Made by a program: the position numbers and the translations under genes. The notes beneath the pieces were generated by a model, which did no database searches, was not told where the DNA came from, and saw only the letters and a list, made by a program, of their open reading frames with translations. Of a DNA stretch of 64,000 nucleotides, positions 54,398 through 63,024 are shown one piece after another. This stretch comes from Pseudaeromonas sp963677375 (GTDB lineage: Bacteria > Pseudomonadota > Gammaproteobacteria > Enterobacterales > Aeromonadaceae): positions 248,001-312,000 of the forward strand of contig CAXXIF010000004.1 in the NCBI GenBank assembly GCA_963677375.2. Reading direction: 5' to 3'. Positions within the stretch are counted from its first letter, which is position 1, and each line of letters begins with the position of its first letter.

Positions 54398-56769
54398 TGG
54401 GACTCCTGGGTGGGGGGAACTCTCGGCGCTGTCGCGGGGTCGGCCGCTGCTTGCTGTTCGGCCTTGCGAGCCTTGGCGCGAGCGACGGCGGCCGCAATCG
54501 CCGCCTTTTTGGCATCCGCTTTCGCATCTGTGGTGACGTTAACGCTGGTATTGGCGTTGGTATCGGCAGGGGCGTCCAGAGCCGAATTTGTCGCTGTCTG
54601 CGGTGTGATTGTGTTCTCTGCCGACGGCGTGCTGGCCGCGGCTTGCTGTTCGGCCTTGCGGGCCTTGGCGCGAGCGACAGCGGCCGCAATCGCCGCCTTT
54701 TTGGCATCGACCGCAGGCTCTGCCTCGACACTGTGCGGTGTAACTGCGTTCTCTGCCGACGGTGTGCTAGCCGCGGCTTGCTGTTCGGCTTTGCGGGCCT
54801 TGGCGCGAGCGACGGCGGCCGCAATCGCCGCTTTTTTGGCATCAACCGCAGGCTCTGCTTCGACACTGTGCGGTGTGGCTGTGTTCTCTGCCGACGGTGT
54901 GCTGGCCGCGGCTTGCTGTTCGGCCTTGCGGGCCTTGGCGCGAGCGACGGCGGCCGCAATCGCCGCTTGCTTGGGGTCCATGGCGGTTGTCGCCAGCGGG
55001 GCCGTGGCCATGGACTCAATGTCTGGTGCGCGGCCGGAGGGGCGGGGCGTCGGCTCGGAGATTTGCAGCAACTCATCGGCGGCGCAGCTTGCCTTGCGCT
55101 CCGGCTCAGGCACTCGCGCCTGTTGTTGCTGGGCCTGCTGCTTGCGGGCCTCCCGAGCGGCCTGTATGGCTTCACGGGTCAGTTGGGGTGGTGTGGCCGG
55201 GTCTATGGCGGAGCCGTTGCCCGCCAACTCGGCTTGGCGGGCCTTGACCCGGGCGAGGGCGGCGGCAATGGGATCGCTGCCTCCGGTTTGTTGGCTCAGT
55301 TGTTCGCGGCGCGCTTGGCTGGCTTGTTGATGTCGCGCCTCACGACTGAGACGGTCGGCTTCCAGGCGTTGTTTCTTGGCTTCGAAGCGTTGCTTGGCTC
55401 GTTCGGCTTGTTCCGCTTCTTCTTGCAACCGGCGCAGCTCGGCTTTCTCCTCCCGGTAATACTGCACCAGAGGGATACTGCTGGGGCAGACCCAGGCACA
55501 GGCACCACATTCGATGCAATCGTCGAGGTGATACTCCTGAGCCTTGTCGTGATCCCCTGCCTTGCTGTACCAGTACAACTGTTGGGGCAGCAGACTGACC
55601 GGGCAGGCATCGGCGCATTGACCACAGCGGATGCAATTCATCTCTTCGCCCGGCGGTGCCAGCTCTTTCTCGCTGGGGGCCATCAGGCAGTTGCTGATCT
55701 TGACCACGGGTACATCGGCATGGGGCAGGGTAAAGCCCATCATGGGGCCGCCCATGATGATGCGCTGGCGGGGCTCGGGCTTGAGCTGGAACTGGCCGAG
55801 TAACCAGCGGACCGAGGTGCCGAGGCGTACCCAGGCGTTGCCGGGTTTGCCGAAACGCTCACCGGTCAGAGTCACCACCCGGCGGATCAGGGGCTCATCC
55901 TCCAGAACCGCCTGCCGCACTGCGAAGACGGTACCGACGTTCAGCATTATGATACCAAGGCTCAAGGAGCGCTTGCCGGAGGGAACCTGACGGCCGGTCA
56001 GGACCTCGATCAGCTGGCGGGCTGCCCCGGACGGATACTTGGTGGGAATGACGCGCACCTGCACCTGTTCGCCATCGACCACGGCCTGCATGGCGGCAAT
56101 GGCCTGGGGCTTGTTGTCTTCGATGGCGATGAGCACCAGGCGTGGCTTGAGGATATGGCGGATGACGTCGATCCCGTCGGCGATCCGCTGGGCCTCTTCG
56201 CGCATCAGACGATCATCGCAGCTGATGTAGGGTTCGCATTCGGCACCATTGATGATCAGGATTTCAACCTTCTCCCGCCCGGTCGCCAGTTTGACGTCGG
56301 TCGGGAAACCTGCGCCACCGAGACCTGCGATCCCGGCCTCATGGATGCGGTGGACCAACTCCAACGGCGTCAGGTTTTGATAGTCGGTGAGCGGGAAGCG
56401 CTCCCGCCACTCATCCAGTCCATCGGGTTTGAGATGGATGCACAATTCGCTGAGACCGGAAGGATGGGCCACGGTATGGGGTTCTATGCTGCTGATGACT
56501 CCCGAGGTCGGGGCATGGATCGGCACCTGCATCCGGGATTCGGGACGTGTCAACGGCTGACCAGTCAGGACTCGTTGTCCGGGGTGGACTATCACCTCGG
56601 CACTGGAGCCGATATGCTGTTTGAGGGGCAGCACCAGCAGCGGGGGAATAGCGGCCTCGACCAGAGGAACCTCGCTGGATTCCTGCTTGTGCTCCTCGGG
56701 GTGAATGCCGCCATGGAAGTCCCACAGGCCGCCATTCCAGATCTTGTCAATGACACGACTCAGGGTCAT
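54394..56769 (-). CDS. rsxC: Rsx/Rnf complex subunit RsxC with repeated C-terminal tail
   Basis: 791 residues from the ATG at 56769 (overlaps the rsxB stop by 4 bp). The N-terminal 440 residues are the conserved RnfC part: AGIAGLGGAGFPTDVKL (NADH/FMN site) and two [4Fe-4S] motifs, CIRCGQCADACP and CIECGACAWVCP. The remaining 350 residues are an Ala/Lys/Arg/Gln-rich tail. It holds four near-identical units built on AAIAAAVARAKARKAEQQAA, spaced about 43-50 residues, plus a looser one upstream. RnfC accepts electrons from NADH; tail length is known to vary between species. Confidence 0.93.
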   Translation of the reverse strand: MTLSRVIDKIWNGGLWDFHGGIHPEEHKQESSEVPLVEAAIPPLLVLPLKQHIGSSAEVIVHPGQRVLTGQPLTRPESRMQVPIHAPTSGVISSIEPHTVAHPSGLSELCIHLKPDGLDEWRERFPLTDYQNLTPLELVHRIHEAGIAGLGGAGFPTDVKLATGREKVEILIINGAECEPYISCDDRLMREEAQRIADGIDVIRHILKPRLVLIAIEDNKPQAIAAMQAVVDGEQVQVRVIPTKYPSGAARQLIEVLTGRQVPSGKRSLSLGIIMLNVGTVFAVRQAVLEDEPLIRRVVTLTGERFGKPGNAWVRLGTSVRWLLGQFQLKPEPRQRIIMGGPMMGFTLPHADVPVVKISNCLMAPSEKELAPPGEEMNCIRCGQCADACPVSLLPQQLYWYSKAGDHDKAQEYHLDDCIECGACAWVCPSSIPLVQYYREEKAELRRLQEEAEQAERAKQRFEAKKQRLEADRLSREARHQQASQARREQLSQQTGGSDPIAAALARVKARQAELAGNGSAIDPATPPQLTREAIQAAREARKQQAQQQQARVPEPERKASCAADELLQISEPTPRPSGRAPDIESMATAPLATTAMDPKQAAIAAAVARAKARKAEQQAAASTPSAENTATPHSVEAEPAVDAKKAAIAAAVARAKARKAEQQAAASTPSAENAVTPHSVEAEPAVDAKKAAIAAAVARAKARKAEQQAAASTPSAENTITPQTATNSALDAPADTNANTSVNVTTDAKADAKKAAIAAAVARAKARKAEQQAAADPATAPRVPPTQESH
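54440..54975 (-). repeat. Tandem repeats in the rsxC 3' end
   Basis: Four units of about 130-165 bp, each with a near-identical 60-bp core encoding AAIAAAVARAKARKAEQQAA. The middle units also share the TPSAEN-containing spacer, so the DNA repeats are recent enough to recombine. Confidence 0.85.
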
Positions 56770-57317
56770 TTGATCATCCTCACCGGAATGGTTTCCAGAT
56801 CCCAGTTCCAACTGTCGGGGGTGGTTGCCACCTCGATCATCTCGATGCAATCGGTCGGGCAGGGGTCGACGCAGAGATCGCAGCCGGTGCATTCACTCTT
56901 GATCACGGTATGCATCATCTTGGCGGCACCGACGATGGCATCCACCGGACAGGCCTGAATACATTTGGTACAGCCGATGCACAGATCCTCATGGATAAAG
57001 GCCACCTTCTTGATGGGGCGTTCGACCTCCTCACCGGCCGGCACATCGACCCCCATCAATTCGGCGATGCGCTTGATGGTCGGCTCGCCGCCAGGTACGC
57101 ACTTGTTGATAGTGTCGCCGTTGGCGATGGCTTCGGCATAGGGGCGGCAGCCCGGATAACCACACTGACCACATTGGGTCTGGGGCAGCAGGGCATCGAG
57201 CTTCTCGACGATGGGGTCAGCATCGACCCGGAAGCGAATGGCGGCATAGCCCAGTAACAGGCCAAACAGCAGCGCCAACAGCGCAAACAGCGCAAGAACA
57301 ATCAGAATATGGCTCAT
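56766..57317 (-). CDS. rsxB: Rsx/Rnf complex subunit RsxB (ferredoxin)
   Basis: 183 residues. An N-terminal membrane helix (about 3-25), a four-cysteine motif CGQCGYPGC near 49-57 with a later cysteine at about 73, and two ferredoxin [4Fe-4S] motifs, CIGCTKCIQACP and CTGCDLCVDPCP. It passes electrons within the complex. It sits one base downstream of rsxA. Confidence 0.95.
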   Translation of the reverse strand: MSHILIVLALFALLALLFGLLLGYAAIRFRVDADPIVEKLDALLPQTQCGQCGYPGCRPYAEAIANGDTINKCVPGGEPTIKRIAELMGVDVPAGEEVERPIKKVAFIHEDLCIGCTKCIQACPVDAIVGAAKMMHTVIKSECTGCDLCVDPCPTDCIEMIEVATTPDSWNWDLETIPVRMIK

Positions 57318-57318
57318 G

Positions 57319-57900
57319 TCAGGATTTGATCAGTCCGGTAAAGCCCATAAATGCCAGCGACATCAGGCCAGCCGTAATCATGGCAATGGCGATGCCGCGA
57401 AACGGTAGCGGTACATCGGCGGCAGCCAGTCGTTCCCGCAAGGTGGCAAACAGGGTCAGCACCAGGCTGAAACCCAGGCCGCCTCCGAGACCGTAAACCA
57501 CGCTCTGGATGAAGTCATGGCGTGAGCTGACATTCAGCAGCGCCAACCCCAATACGATGCAGTTGGTGGTGATGAGTGGCAGATAGATGCCCAGCAGGCG
57601 GTAGAGATCCGGGCTGGTCTTGTGAACCACCATTTCGGTGAATTGCACCACCACAGCGATGACCAGGATGAAGGCCATGGTGCGCAGGTAGGTGATCTCC
57701 AGCGGGATCAGCAGCCAGTGATCCACCAGATAGGAGAGTGCCGATGTCAGGGTTAACACGAAGGCGGTGGCCAGCCCCATGCCGATGGCGGGCTCCAGCT
57801 TCTTCGAGACTCCCATGAAGGGACAGAGCCCGAGGAATTTGACGAGAACGAAGTTATTGACCAGCACAGTGCTGACGAACAGCAGCAAATATTCACTCAT
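57319..57900 (-). CDS. rsxA: Rsx/Rnf complex subunit RsxA
   Basis: 193 residues from the ATG at 57900, exactly the length of E. coli RsxA; codons upstream in the frame are excluded on that ground. Six membrane segments; FVLVKFLGLCPFMGVSKK near 17-34 and TTNCIVLGLALLN near 110-122. First gene of rsxABCDGE. Confidence 0.95.
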   Translation of the reverse strand: MSEYLLLFVSTVLVNNFVLVKFLGLCPFMGVSKKLEPAIGMGLATAFVLTLTSALSYLVDHWLLIPLEITYLRTMAFILVIAVVVQFTEMVVHKTSPDLYRLLGIYLPLITTNCIVLGLALLNVSSRHDFIQSVVYGLGGGLGFSLVLTLFATLRERLAAADVPLPFRGIAIAMITAGLMSLAFMGFTGLIKS

Positions 57901-58133
57901 AGCATCGGTCGGCTCCGGAAAAATGGCGGTTATTATCCTTCCTCGGCAGGCCCATAACAACCTTAAAAACCGTAGAACAACTCCAGCGGATCAGGATTGG
58001 ACTGGCGGCGCACAGGGGCGGTCGCTAGACTGGCGGCTCATCGTACTATTCCGGCGCTTTGTGCTGTCATGCGTCCACTTTTTGCGACGGATTGGCCACA
58101 CATAGCTCTGCCGGTAGCAAGGAATCATGAAAC

Positions 58134-59045
58134 ATGACGAAATCGTCGCCAACCTGGCTGCCGATGCTGGCGCTGATCCTGGCTATGGCCCTTTGGTCCA
58201 GCGCCTTTATTGCCCTGAAAAATATACTGGCCGTCTGGGGCCCCGGACAGGTGATCTTTGCTCGTATGCTGGTGGCTTCGATCTGTTTTCTGCTGCTATT
58301 CAGGTACTGGCGGCGTATCCAGTATCGGGCCGGTGACTGGCGCTGGCTGCTGTTGATGTCGTTGGCCGAACCCTGTCTCTACTTTTCGCTGGAGGCCAAT
58401 GCCCTGACCCACACCAGTGCCGGGCAGGCGGGCATGGTGACGGCCACCTTGCCGTTGATGGTGTCATTTACCGCCTTTTTTATGCTCGGGGAGCGGATCA
58501 GTGGGCGGCAGTTGCTCGGCTTCCTGGTGGCGATTGTCGGCGTGATCTGGTTAACGCTGGCAGGTGATGTCCAGTCCAGTGCGCCGGCCCCTCTGCTCGG
58601 CAATCTGCTGGAGTGGGGGGCCATGGCTTGCGCCTCCGTCTATGCGGTGATTTTGAAAAAACTCTCCAGTCGTTACAGTCCACTGTTTTTGACCGCGATC
58701 CAGGCGTTTACCGGGGTGCTGTTTTTTGGCCCCTGGGCCTGGTTTGAACCCATACCTCCGCAGCTGGGCTGGCCAGAGTTGGGATATGTTCTCTATCTGG
58801 GCGCTTGTGTGACCCTGGGGGCCTATCTGTTGAATAACTGGGCGATTACCAAGCTGCCGGTGACGCTGGCCGCGGCCTATAGCAATCTGATCCCGGTTTT
58901 TACCCTGCTGCTGGCTTATCTACTGCTCGGGGAGACCATGAACGGTCAGCAGTTGTTGGCTTGTGGCTTGGTGTTTGTCGGGGTACTGCTCAGTCAATGG
59001 CGACCGGCGCCCATGCAGTCGAAGGCGTTGGGTGTTCCAGCCTAG
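58134..59045 (+). CDS. EamA-family (DMT) transporter
   Basis: 303 residues with ten membrane segments in two repeated EamA halves (about 12-142 and 155-290), the layout of drug/metabolite exporters such as YdcZ/RhaT relatives. The conserved early motif ALWSSAFIALKN is present. The substrate is unknown. Divergent from rsxA; separated from tyrR by about 150 bp. Confidence 0.85.
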   Translation: MTKSSPTWLPMLALILAMALWSSAFIALKNILAVWGPGQVIFARMLVASICFLLLFRYWRRIQYRAGDWRWLLLMSLAEPCLYFSLEANALTHTSAGQAGMVTATLPLMVSFTAFFMLGERISGRQLLGFLVAIVGVIWLTLAGDVQSSAPAPLLGNLLEWGAMACASVYAVILKKLSSRYSPLFLTAIQAFTGVLFFGPWAWFEPIPPQLGWPELGYVLYLGACVTLGAYLLNNWAITKLPVTLAAAYSNLIPVFTLLLAYLLLGETMNGQQLLACGLVFVGVLLSQWRPAPMQSKALGVPA

Positions 59046-59192
59046 CGGCTCCGGGGAAAAACGGTTTGTGCCCTTGTCCGGCTGCTTTACCATAGCCCCA
59101 TCGAATGGATAACGCCTTGTGTCGTGGGCGAGCTGGTTTGTTATCCGCATCCGGTCATGAGTCCCCCTAAGTCATAGAGAATAAGGAGCGCC

Positions 59193-60761
59193 ATGCGTCT
59201 GCAAGTCACCTGTGAAGATAGACTCGGTCTGACCCGGGAACTGCTGGCGCGGCTGGAGGAGCATGCCATCGACTTGCGCGGGATCGAGCTGGATGTCAGC
59301 GGTTATATCTATCTGCATTTTCCCGAGCTGGGATTCGAGCGTTTGCAGCAATTGATGCCGGAAATTCGCCGTATCCAGGGGGTGCTGGACGTCAAGACGG
59401 TGCCCTTCATGCCCTCGGAGCGGGAGCATCATGAGGTTCAGGCGTTGATGAAGGCGCTGCCGGATCTGATCTTCACCCTCGATGTGCGTGGCCGCATCAC
59501 CCATGTCAACGATGCGGTACTCAATATCTTGCGGTTGGATCTCAAAGACATTCTGGGTCTGCAGATTGGCTCCTTTCTCAAGGGGTTCAATTTTCTTCCC
59601 TGGTTGCAGGAGGGGGCGCGACAGGGGGAAACCTGCAAGCTGGCCTTCGCCGGAGAAGACTATCTGGCTGATATTCTGCCGGTTTCCATCCCCGAAGCCA
59701 GCCAGCAGGGCGCGTCGATGGGCTCGGCGCTGGCGGGTGCTCTGGTGATCCTCAAATCGGCCCGGCGGGTCGGACACCACTTCAACTTGTTGCAGTCCCG
59801 GGATGAGAGCCGGTTTGAGCTGTTGATGGCCCATAGCCCTGTGATGCAGGAATTGCTGCATCAGGCCCGCCGTCTGGCGCCTCAGGATCTGCCGTTGTTG
59901 ATCCAGGGGGAAACCGGTACGGGTAAGGAGATGCTGGCCCGGGCCTGTCATCACGGCAGTTTGCGGGCCCAGGGGCCCTTGTTGGTGCTCAATTGTGCCG
60001 CACTGCCCGATGAGGTGGCCGAACATGAGTTGTTTGGTTCGGCCCCCGGTGCTTTCGGGGCTGAGTGGCCGGGCAAGAAGGGGCTGCTAGAGCAGGCCAG
60101 TGGCGGCTCGTTTTTGCTGGACGAGATCGCGGGTATGTCGCCGCTGCTGCAGACCAAGTTGTTGCGGGTGTTGCAGGATGGCCGTTTTCACCGTGTCGGA
60201 CAGACAGATGAGGTGCTGGTGGATGTGCGTATCCTCTGTACCTCCCGCCAGCCGCTGGAAGAGCGGGTGCGCCAGGGGCTGTTTCGTGAGGATCTGTTTT
60301 TCCGCCTGAGTGTTCTGCGTCTGGAGATGCCGGCGCTGCGTCAGCGCCAGGCGGATATCCTGCCCTTGGCGCAGCAGATGGTGGTCCGGATCTGCGATGA
60401 ATTGCAGCGCTCGCGGCCCCGGTTTTCCAAACACCTGGAGGAGTTTTTGCTGGGTTATCCCTGGGCGGGCAATGTGCGGCAACTGCGCAATGCGCTCTAT
60501 CAGGCCTTGACCCTGCTTGAAGGTGAGGTGCTGGAGCCGCGGGATCTGCGGTTACCCCATGTGGAGCTGGCCAGCCACACCATGGAGCAATGGTTTGAAG
60601 GGTCGATCTCCGAGGCGAGCAAGCGCTTCGAGAAGGCCATGCTCGAACGGCTCTATCCGCTCTACCCCTCCAGCCGTCAGTTGGCGGTTCGCTTGGGGAT
60701 CAGCCACACCGCCGTGGCCAATAAACTGCGCGAATTCGGCATCGGTAAAAAGAGTGAATAG
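59193..60761 (+). CDS. tyrR: Aromatic amino-acid regulator TyrR
   Basis: 522 residues from the ATG at 59193 (AAGGAG upstream). An ACT domain (about 1-75), a PAS domain (about 80-190), an AAA+ domain (about 210-430, GETGTGKEM) and a C-terminal helix-turn-helix (RQLAVRLGISHTAVANKLR). As in E. coli TyrR the GAFTGA motif is missing (GSAPGAFGAEW), which fits a regulator that works with sigma-70. Controls aromatic amino-acid synthesis and transport. Confidence 0.93.
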   Translation: MRLQVTCEDRLGLTRELLARLEEHAIDLRGIELDVSGYIYLHFPELGFERLQQLMPEIRRIQGVLDVKTVPFMPSEREHHEVQALMKALPDLIFTLDVRGRITHVNDAVLNILRLDLKDILGLQIGSFLKGFNFLPWLQEGARQGETCKLAFAGEDYLADILPVSIPEASQQGASMGSALAGALVILKSARRVGHHFNLLQSRDESRFELLMAHSPVMQELLHQARRLAPQDLPLLIQGETGTGKEMLARACHHGSLRAQGPLLVLNCAALPDEVAEHELFGSAPGAFGAEWPGKKGLLEQASGGSFLLDEIAGMSPLLQTKLLRVLQDGRFHRVGQTDEVLVDVRILCTSRQPLEERVRQGLFREDLFFRLSVLRLEMPALRQRQADILPLAQQMVVRICDELQRSRPRFSKHLEEFLLGYPWAGNVRQLRNALYQALTLLEGEVLEPRDLRLPHVELASHTMEQWFEGSISEASKRFEKAMLERLYPLYPSSRQLAVRLGISHTAVANKLREFGIGKKSE

Positions 60762-60803
60762 AGGCCAGACGGCGTGTGCTGCACTGGCCGGGCGGCTCCT
60801 GAT

Positions 60804-61547
60804 CTAGGCGCTGGGCGATATCGGCAGTTCGATCAGCCGCGTCCCATCCTCATCGGCTTGTAGGTAGGTGAATACGGCATCCCAGTCACCCAGTACGATG
60901 CGCTCGGCGGCTTTGCGGCGGCCACAGGTCTCTAGAACCTCGAAGCCAAGGGCGTGGATCGCCGGTTTATGGGTGTGGCCGTGGATCATCAGACTGGTCT
61001 GATGGCGGTGCATCAGGGCGGCAACCGCTTCGGGAGTCACATCCATCAACATCAGGGATTTGCCCTTCTTCCCTTGCCGCATCTTGCCGGCTATTTCCAG
61101 CCGTTTGCTCAGTGGCAGGCGCAGGAAAATCCAGCGCAGCCAGCGCCAACTGGTGATGCGACGAAAGCGCTGATATTTTTCATCCAGGGTACAGAGTTGA
61201 TCACCATGCAGCAGCAGGGTGCGTCGTCCGTAGAGATTGAGTACGAATTCGGCGGGGAGCAGGGTCATGCCGCTTGCGCGGGCAAAGGCTTTGCCGATCA
61301 TGAAGTCCCTATTACCGTGGATGTAATAAAAGGCTACTCCTTGTTCGCTTAGACTGGCCAGGGCCTCGGCAATTTCCAGCTGCAGCGGGGATCGCTCATC
61401 GTCACCAATCCAGAACTCGAACAGATCGCCGAGGATATACAGGGCCTGGGCGTGGGGCGCTTGCTGTTGTAAAAAGCGCAGGAAAGCCGCCGTCAGATCG
61501 GGTCTGTGCTCGCTCAGGTGCAGATCGGAAATAAAAAGGGTCGACAT
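60804..61547 (-). CDS. lpxH: UDP-2,3-diacylglucosamine diphosphatase LpxH
   Basis: 247 residues from the ATG at 61547. A calcineurin-type phosphoesterase of lipid A synthesis. Metal-binding motifs: FISDLHLSEHRPD near 5-17, LGDLFEFWIGDD near 40-51, HGNRDFMIG near 80-88, HGDQL near 115 and the double histidine MIHGHTHKPAIH near 195. Usual neighbour of ppiB. Confidence 0.96.
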   Translation of the reverse strand: MSTLFISDLHLSEHRPDLTAAFLRFLQQQAPHAQALYILGDLFEFWIGDDERSPLQLEIAEALASLSEQGVAFYYIHGNRDFMIGKAFARASGMTLLPAEFVLNLYGRRTLLLHGDQLCTLDEKYQRFRRITSWRWLRWIFLRLPLSKRLEIAGKMRQGKKGKSLMLMDVTPEAVAALMHRHQTSLMIHGHTHKPAIHALGFEVLETCGRRKAAERIVLGDWDAVFTYLQADEDGTRLIELPISPSA

Positions 61548-61638
61548 CAAGACTGGGTACCGTGGGAGTAACTGCTGGCAGGCTCGAAGAGGGCATGGCC
61601 AAAACCATGCCCCCATGAGGCATCACACATCGACGCGC

Positions 61639-62130
61639 TTAGGCGACGGTGACGCTCTGGATGATGACGTCTTCCTTCGGCACATCGCTATGACCACCGG
61701 CACGACCGGTTTTCACGGTCTTGATCTTGTTGACCACATCCATGCCCTCAACCACGGCGCCAAATACGCAATAGCCCCAGCCTTGAGTGGATTCGTTGCG
61801 GAAGTTCAGATAATCGTTGTTGGCGATGTTGATGAAGAACTGGGCGCTGGCGGAGTGCGGGTCGCTGGTACGAGCCATGGCCAGGGTGCCGACAGTGTTC
61901 GCCAGACCATTGTTGGCCTCGTTCTTGATTGGCGCGCGGGTCTCTTTTTCTTCGAGTCCGGGCAGATAGCCACCGCCCTGGATCATGAAGTCATTGATCA
62001 CACGGTGGAACAGGGTGCCATCGTAGTGGCCTTCACGGCAATATTGCTCAAAGTTGGCACAAGTTACCGGGGCCTTGTCGGCAAACAGTTCGATTTTGAT
62101 ATCACCGTGATTGGTGTGCAGTGTGATCAT
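61639..62130 (-). CDS. ppiB: Peptidyl-prolyl cis-trans isomerase B (cyclophilin)
   Basis: 163 residues from the ATG at 62130 (GAGGAC upstream), matching the length of E. coli PpiB. Cyclophilin active-site residues are present: FHRVINDFMIQGGG, AMARTSDPHSASAQFFIN and WGYCVFGAVVEGMDVV. It has no signal peptide, so it is the cytoplasmic form. Confidence 0.95.
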   Translation of the reverse strand: MITLHTNHGDIKIELFADKAPVTCANFEQYCREGHYDGTLFHRVINDFMIQGGGYLPGLEEKETRAPIKNEANNGLANTVGTLAMARTSDPHSASAQFFINIANNDYLNFRNESTQGWGYCVFGAVVEGMDVVNKIKTVKTGRAGGHSDVPKEDVIIQSVTVA

Positions 62131-62450
62131 GACGCAGTCCTCGTCGCTAGGGGCGGATTGAATACCGGAGACTGGAGCTCCGGAGCCATGCTGGCAGGTA
62201 TAAGACCCGTCAGCATGCAAAGTGAGAGCGATTTTGCGGTCTTGGCTCACGAATGTCTACCCTTTGCCCCAGTTGCTCGGGTTCGACGTCGGGGCTAGAG
62301 GCGGGGATGATTGTGGATTGTTCTGCTGTTTTTCCGTCCCGGAGCGCCGTAATTGCACCGGTGCGCTATGCGTCGGGGGAACGACTTCTATACTTGTAGC
62401 AGTGCCACTGTCGAGACCGGTGTCGAGTCGCAGGTCGGGAGGCGATCGAT
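62131..62450. other. Spacer between ppiB and the twin small genes
   Basis: 320 bp with no recognised gene. It contains a 10-bp palindrome GCACCGGTGC at 62354-62363 and a -10-like TATACT at 62389-62394, which may belong to the promoter of the twin genes. Confidence 0.4.
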
Positions 62451-62651
62451 ATGTATGAGGATCGAGATGTTGTTCTGGAATTACCCATGGGGTATGTGCG
62501 GGAGAATTGTACCTCCTGGCAACGCCTGTGTCATGAACTGGGGCTGGAAGAGGATGGGCTGGAACAGGGGGTCTATCTTTCCAACGATCGGGTGAGCCTG
62601 GATCTGTCGATGGCCAAGCGCTTTGGCTTATGCCAGGAGTGGTGGTTATAG
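62451..62651 (+). CDS. Small protein, paralogue 1 of a tandem pair
   Basis: 66 residues from an ATG with GGGAGG seven bases upstream. Shared with the next gene: V-x-ELP near 8-12, a C-x-x-W-x-x-LC stretch near 20-27, GL-x-x-D-x-LE, LS-L-x-x-AK and a terminal LCQ-W-L. Three cysteines are conserved between the pair. I do not recognise the family. It has no signal peptide, so it is probably cytoplasmic. Confidence 0.65.
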   Translation: MYEDRDVVLELPMGYVRENCTSWQRLCHELGLEEDGLEQGVYLSNDRVSLDLSMAKRFGLCQEWWL

Positions 62652-62714
62652 ACGACAGCGACAGGCTGACGCTGATGTAAGGCCAAGGTCGCCAGATGGC
62701 GGCGGGAGGTGGGT

Positions 62715-62915
62715 GTGCTGCGGGAGAGTGAGGTCTATGTCGAGTTGCCCCTGAGCTATCTGCATGACAAATGCAGTGGTTGGGACTCCTTGTGTGAGGC
62801 GGTCGGGTTACCCCCCGACTGTCTGGAATATGGATATTGCGAGCCGGATCAGACGGTGCGTCTGAGCCTGGAGTTGGCCAAGAGCCATGATCTTTGTCAG
62901 GGCTGGCGACTCTAG
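62715..62915 (+). CDS. Small protein, paralogue 2 of a tandem pair
   Basis: 66 residues from a GTG at 62715 with GGGAGG five bases upstream; a GTG two codons earlier overlaps that site. It is the same length as its neighbour and aligns with it end to end without gaps, sharing roughly 40 percent of positions by eye, including the cysteines and the terminal LCQGWRL. Function unknown. It is followed by a hairpin and then cysS. Confidence 0.65.
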   Translation: MLRESEVYVELPLSYLHDKCSGWDSLCEAVGLPPDCLEYGYCEPDQTVRLSLELAKSHDLCQGWRL

Positions 62916-62937
62916 CGCCACAACCGGGTTTATCCAT

Positions 62938-62965
62938 CGAGGGGGCCAGAACACAGGCCCCCTCG
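62938..62965 (+). terminator. Hairpin between the twin small genes and cysS
   Basis: CGAGGGGGCC / GGCCCCCTCG stem with an eight-base loop; only a weak T-rich tail follows. Confidence 0.6.
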
Positions 62966-63024
62966 TCAATTCTGCCGAGAATCGCTAGAATGGCCCTTCG
63001 CTTTTTTCGGGATAGGTCATCTCC

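Noticed and set aside
54219..55330. Long ORFs on both strands overlapping the rsxC tail
   Set aside because: They are by-products of the GC-rich Ala/Lys/Arg repeats; rsxC itself is in a conserved operon and explains the region.
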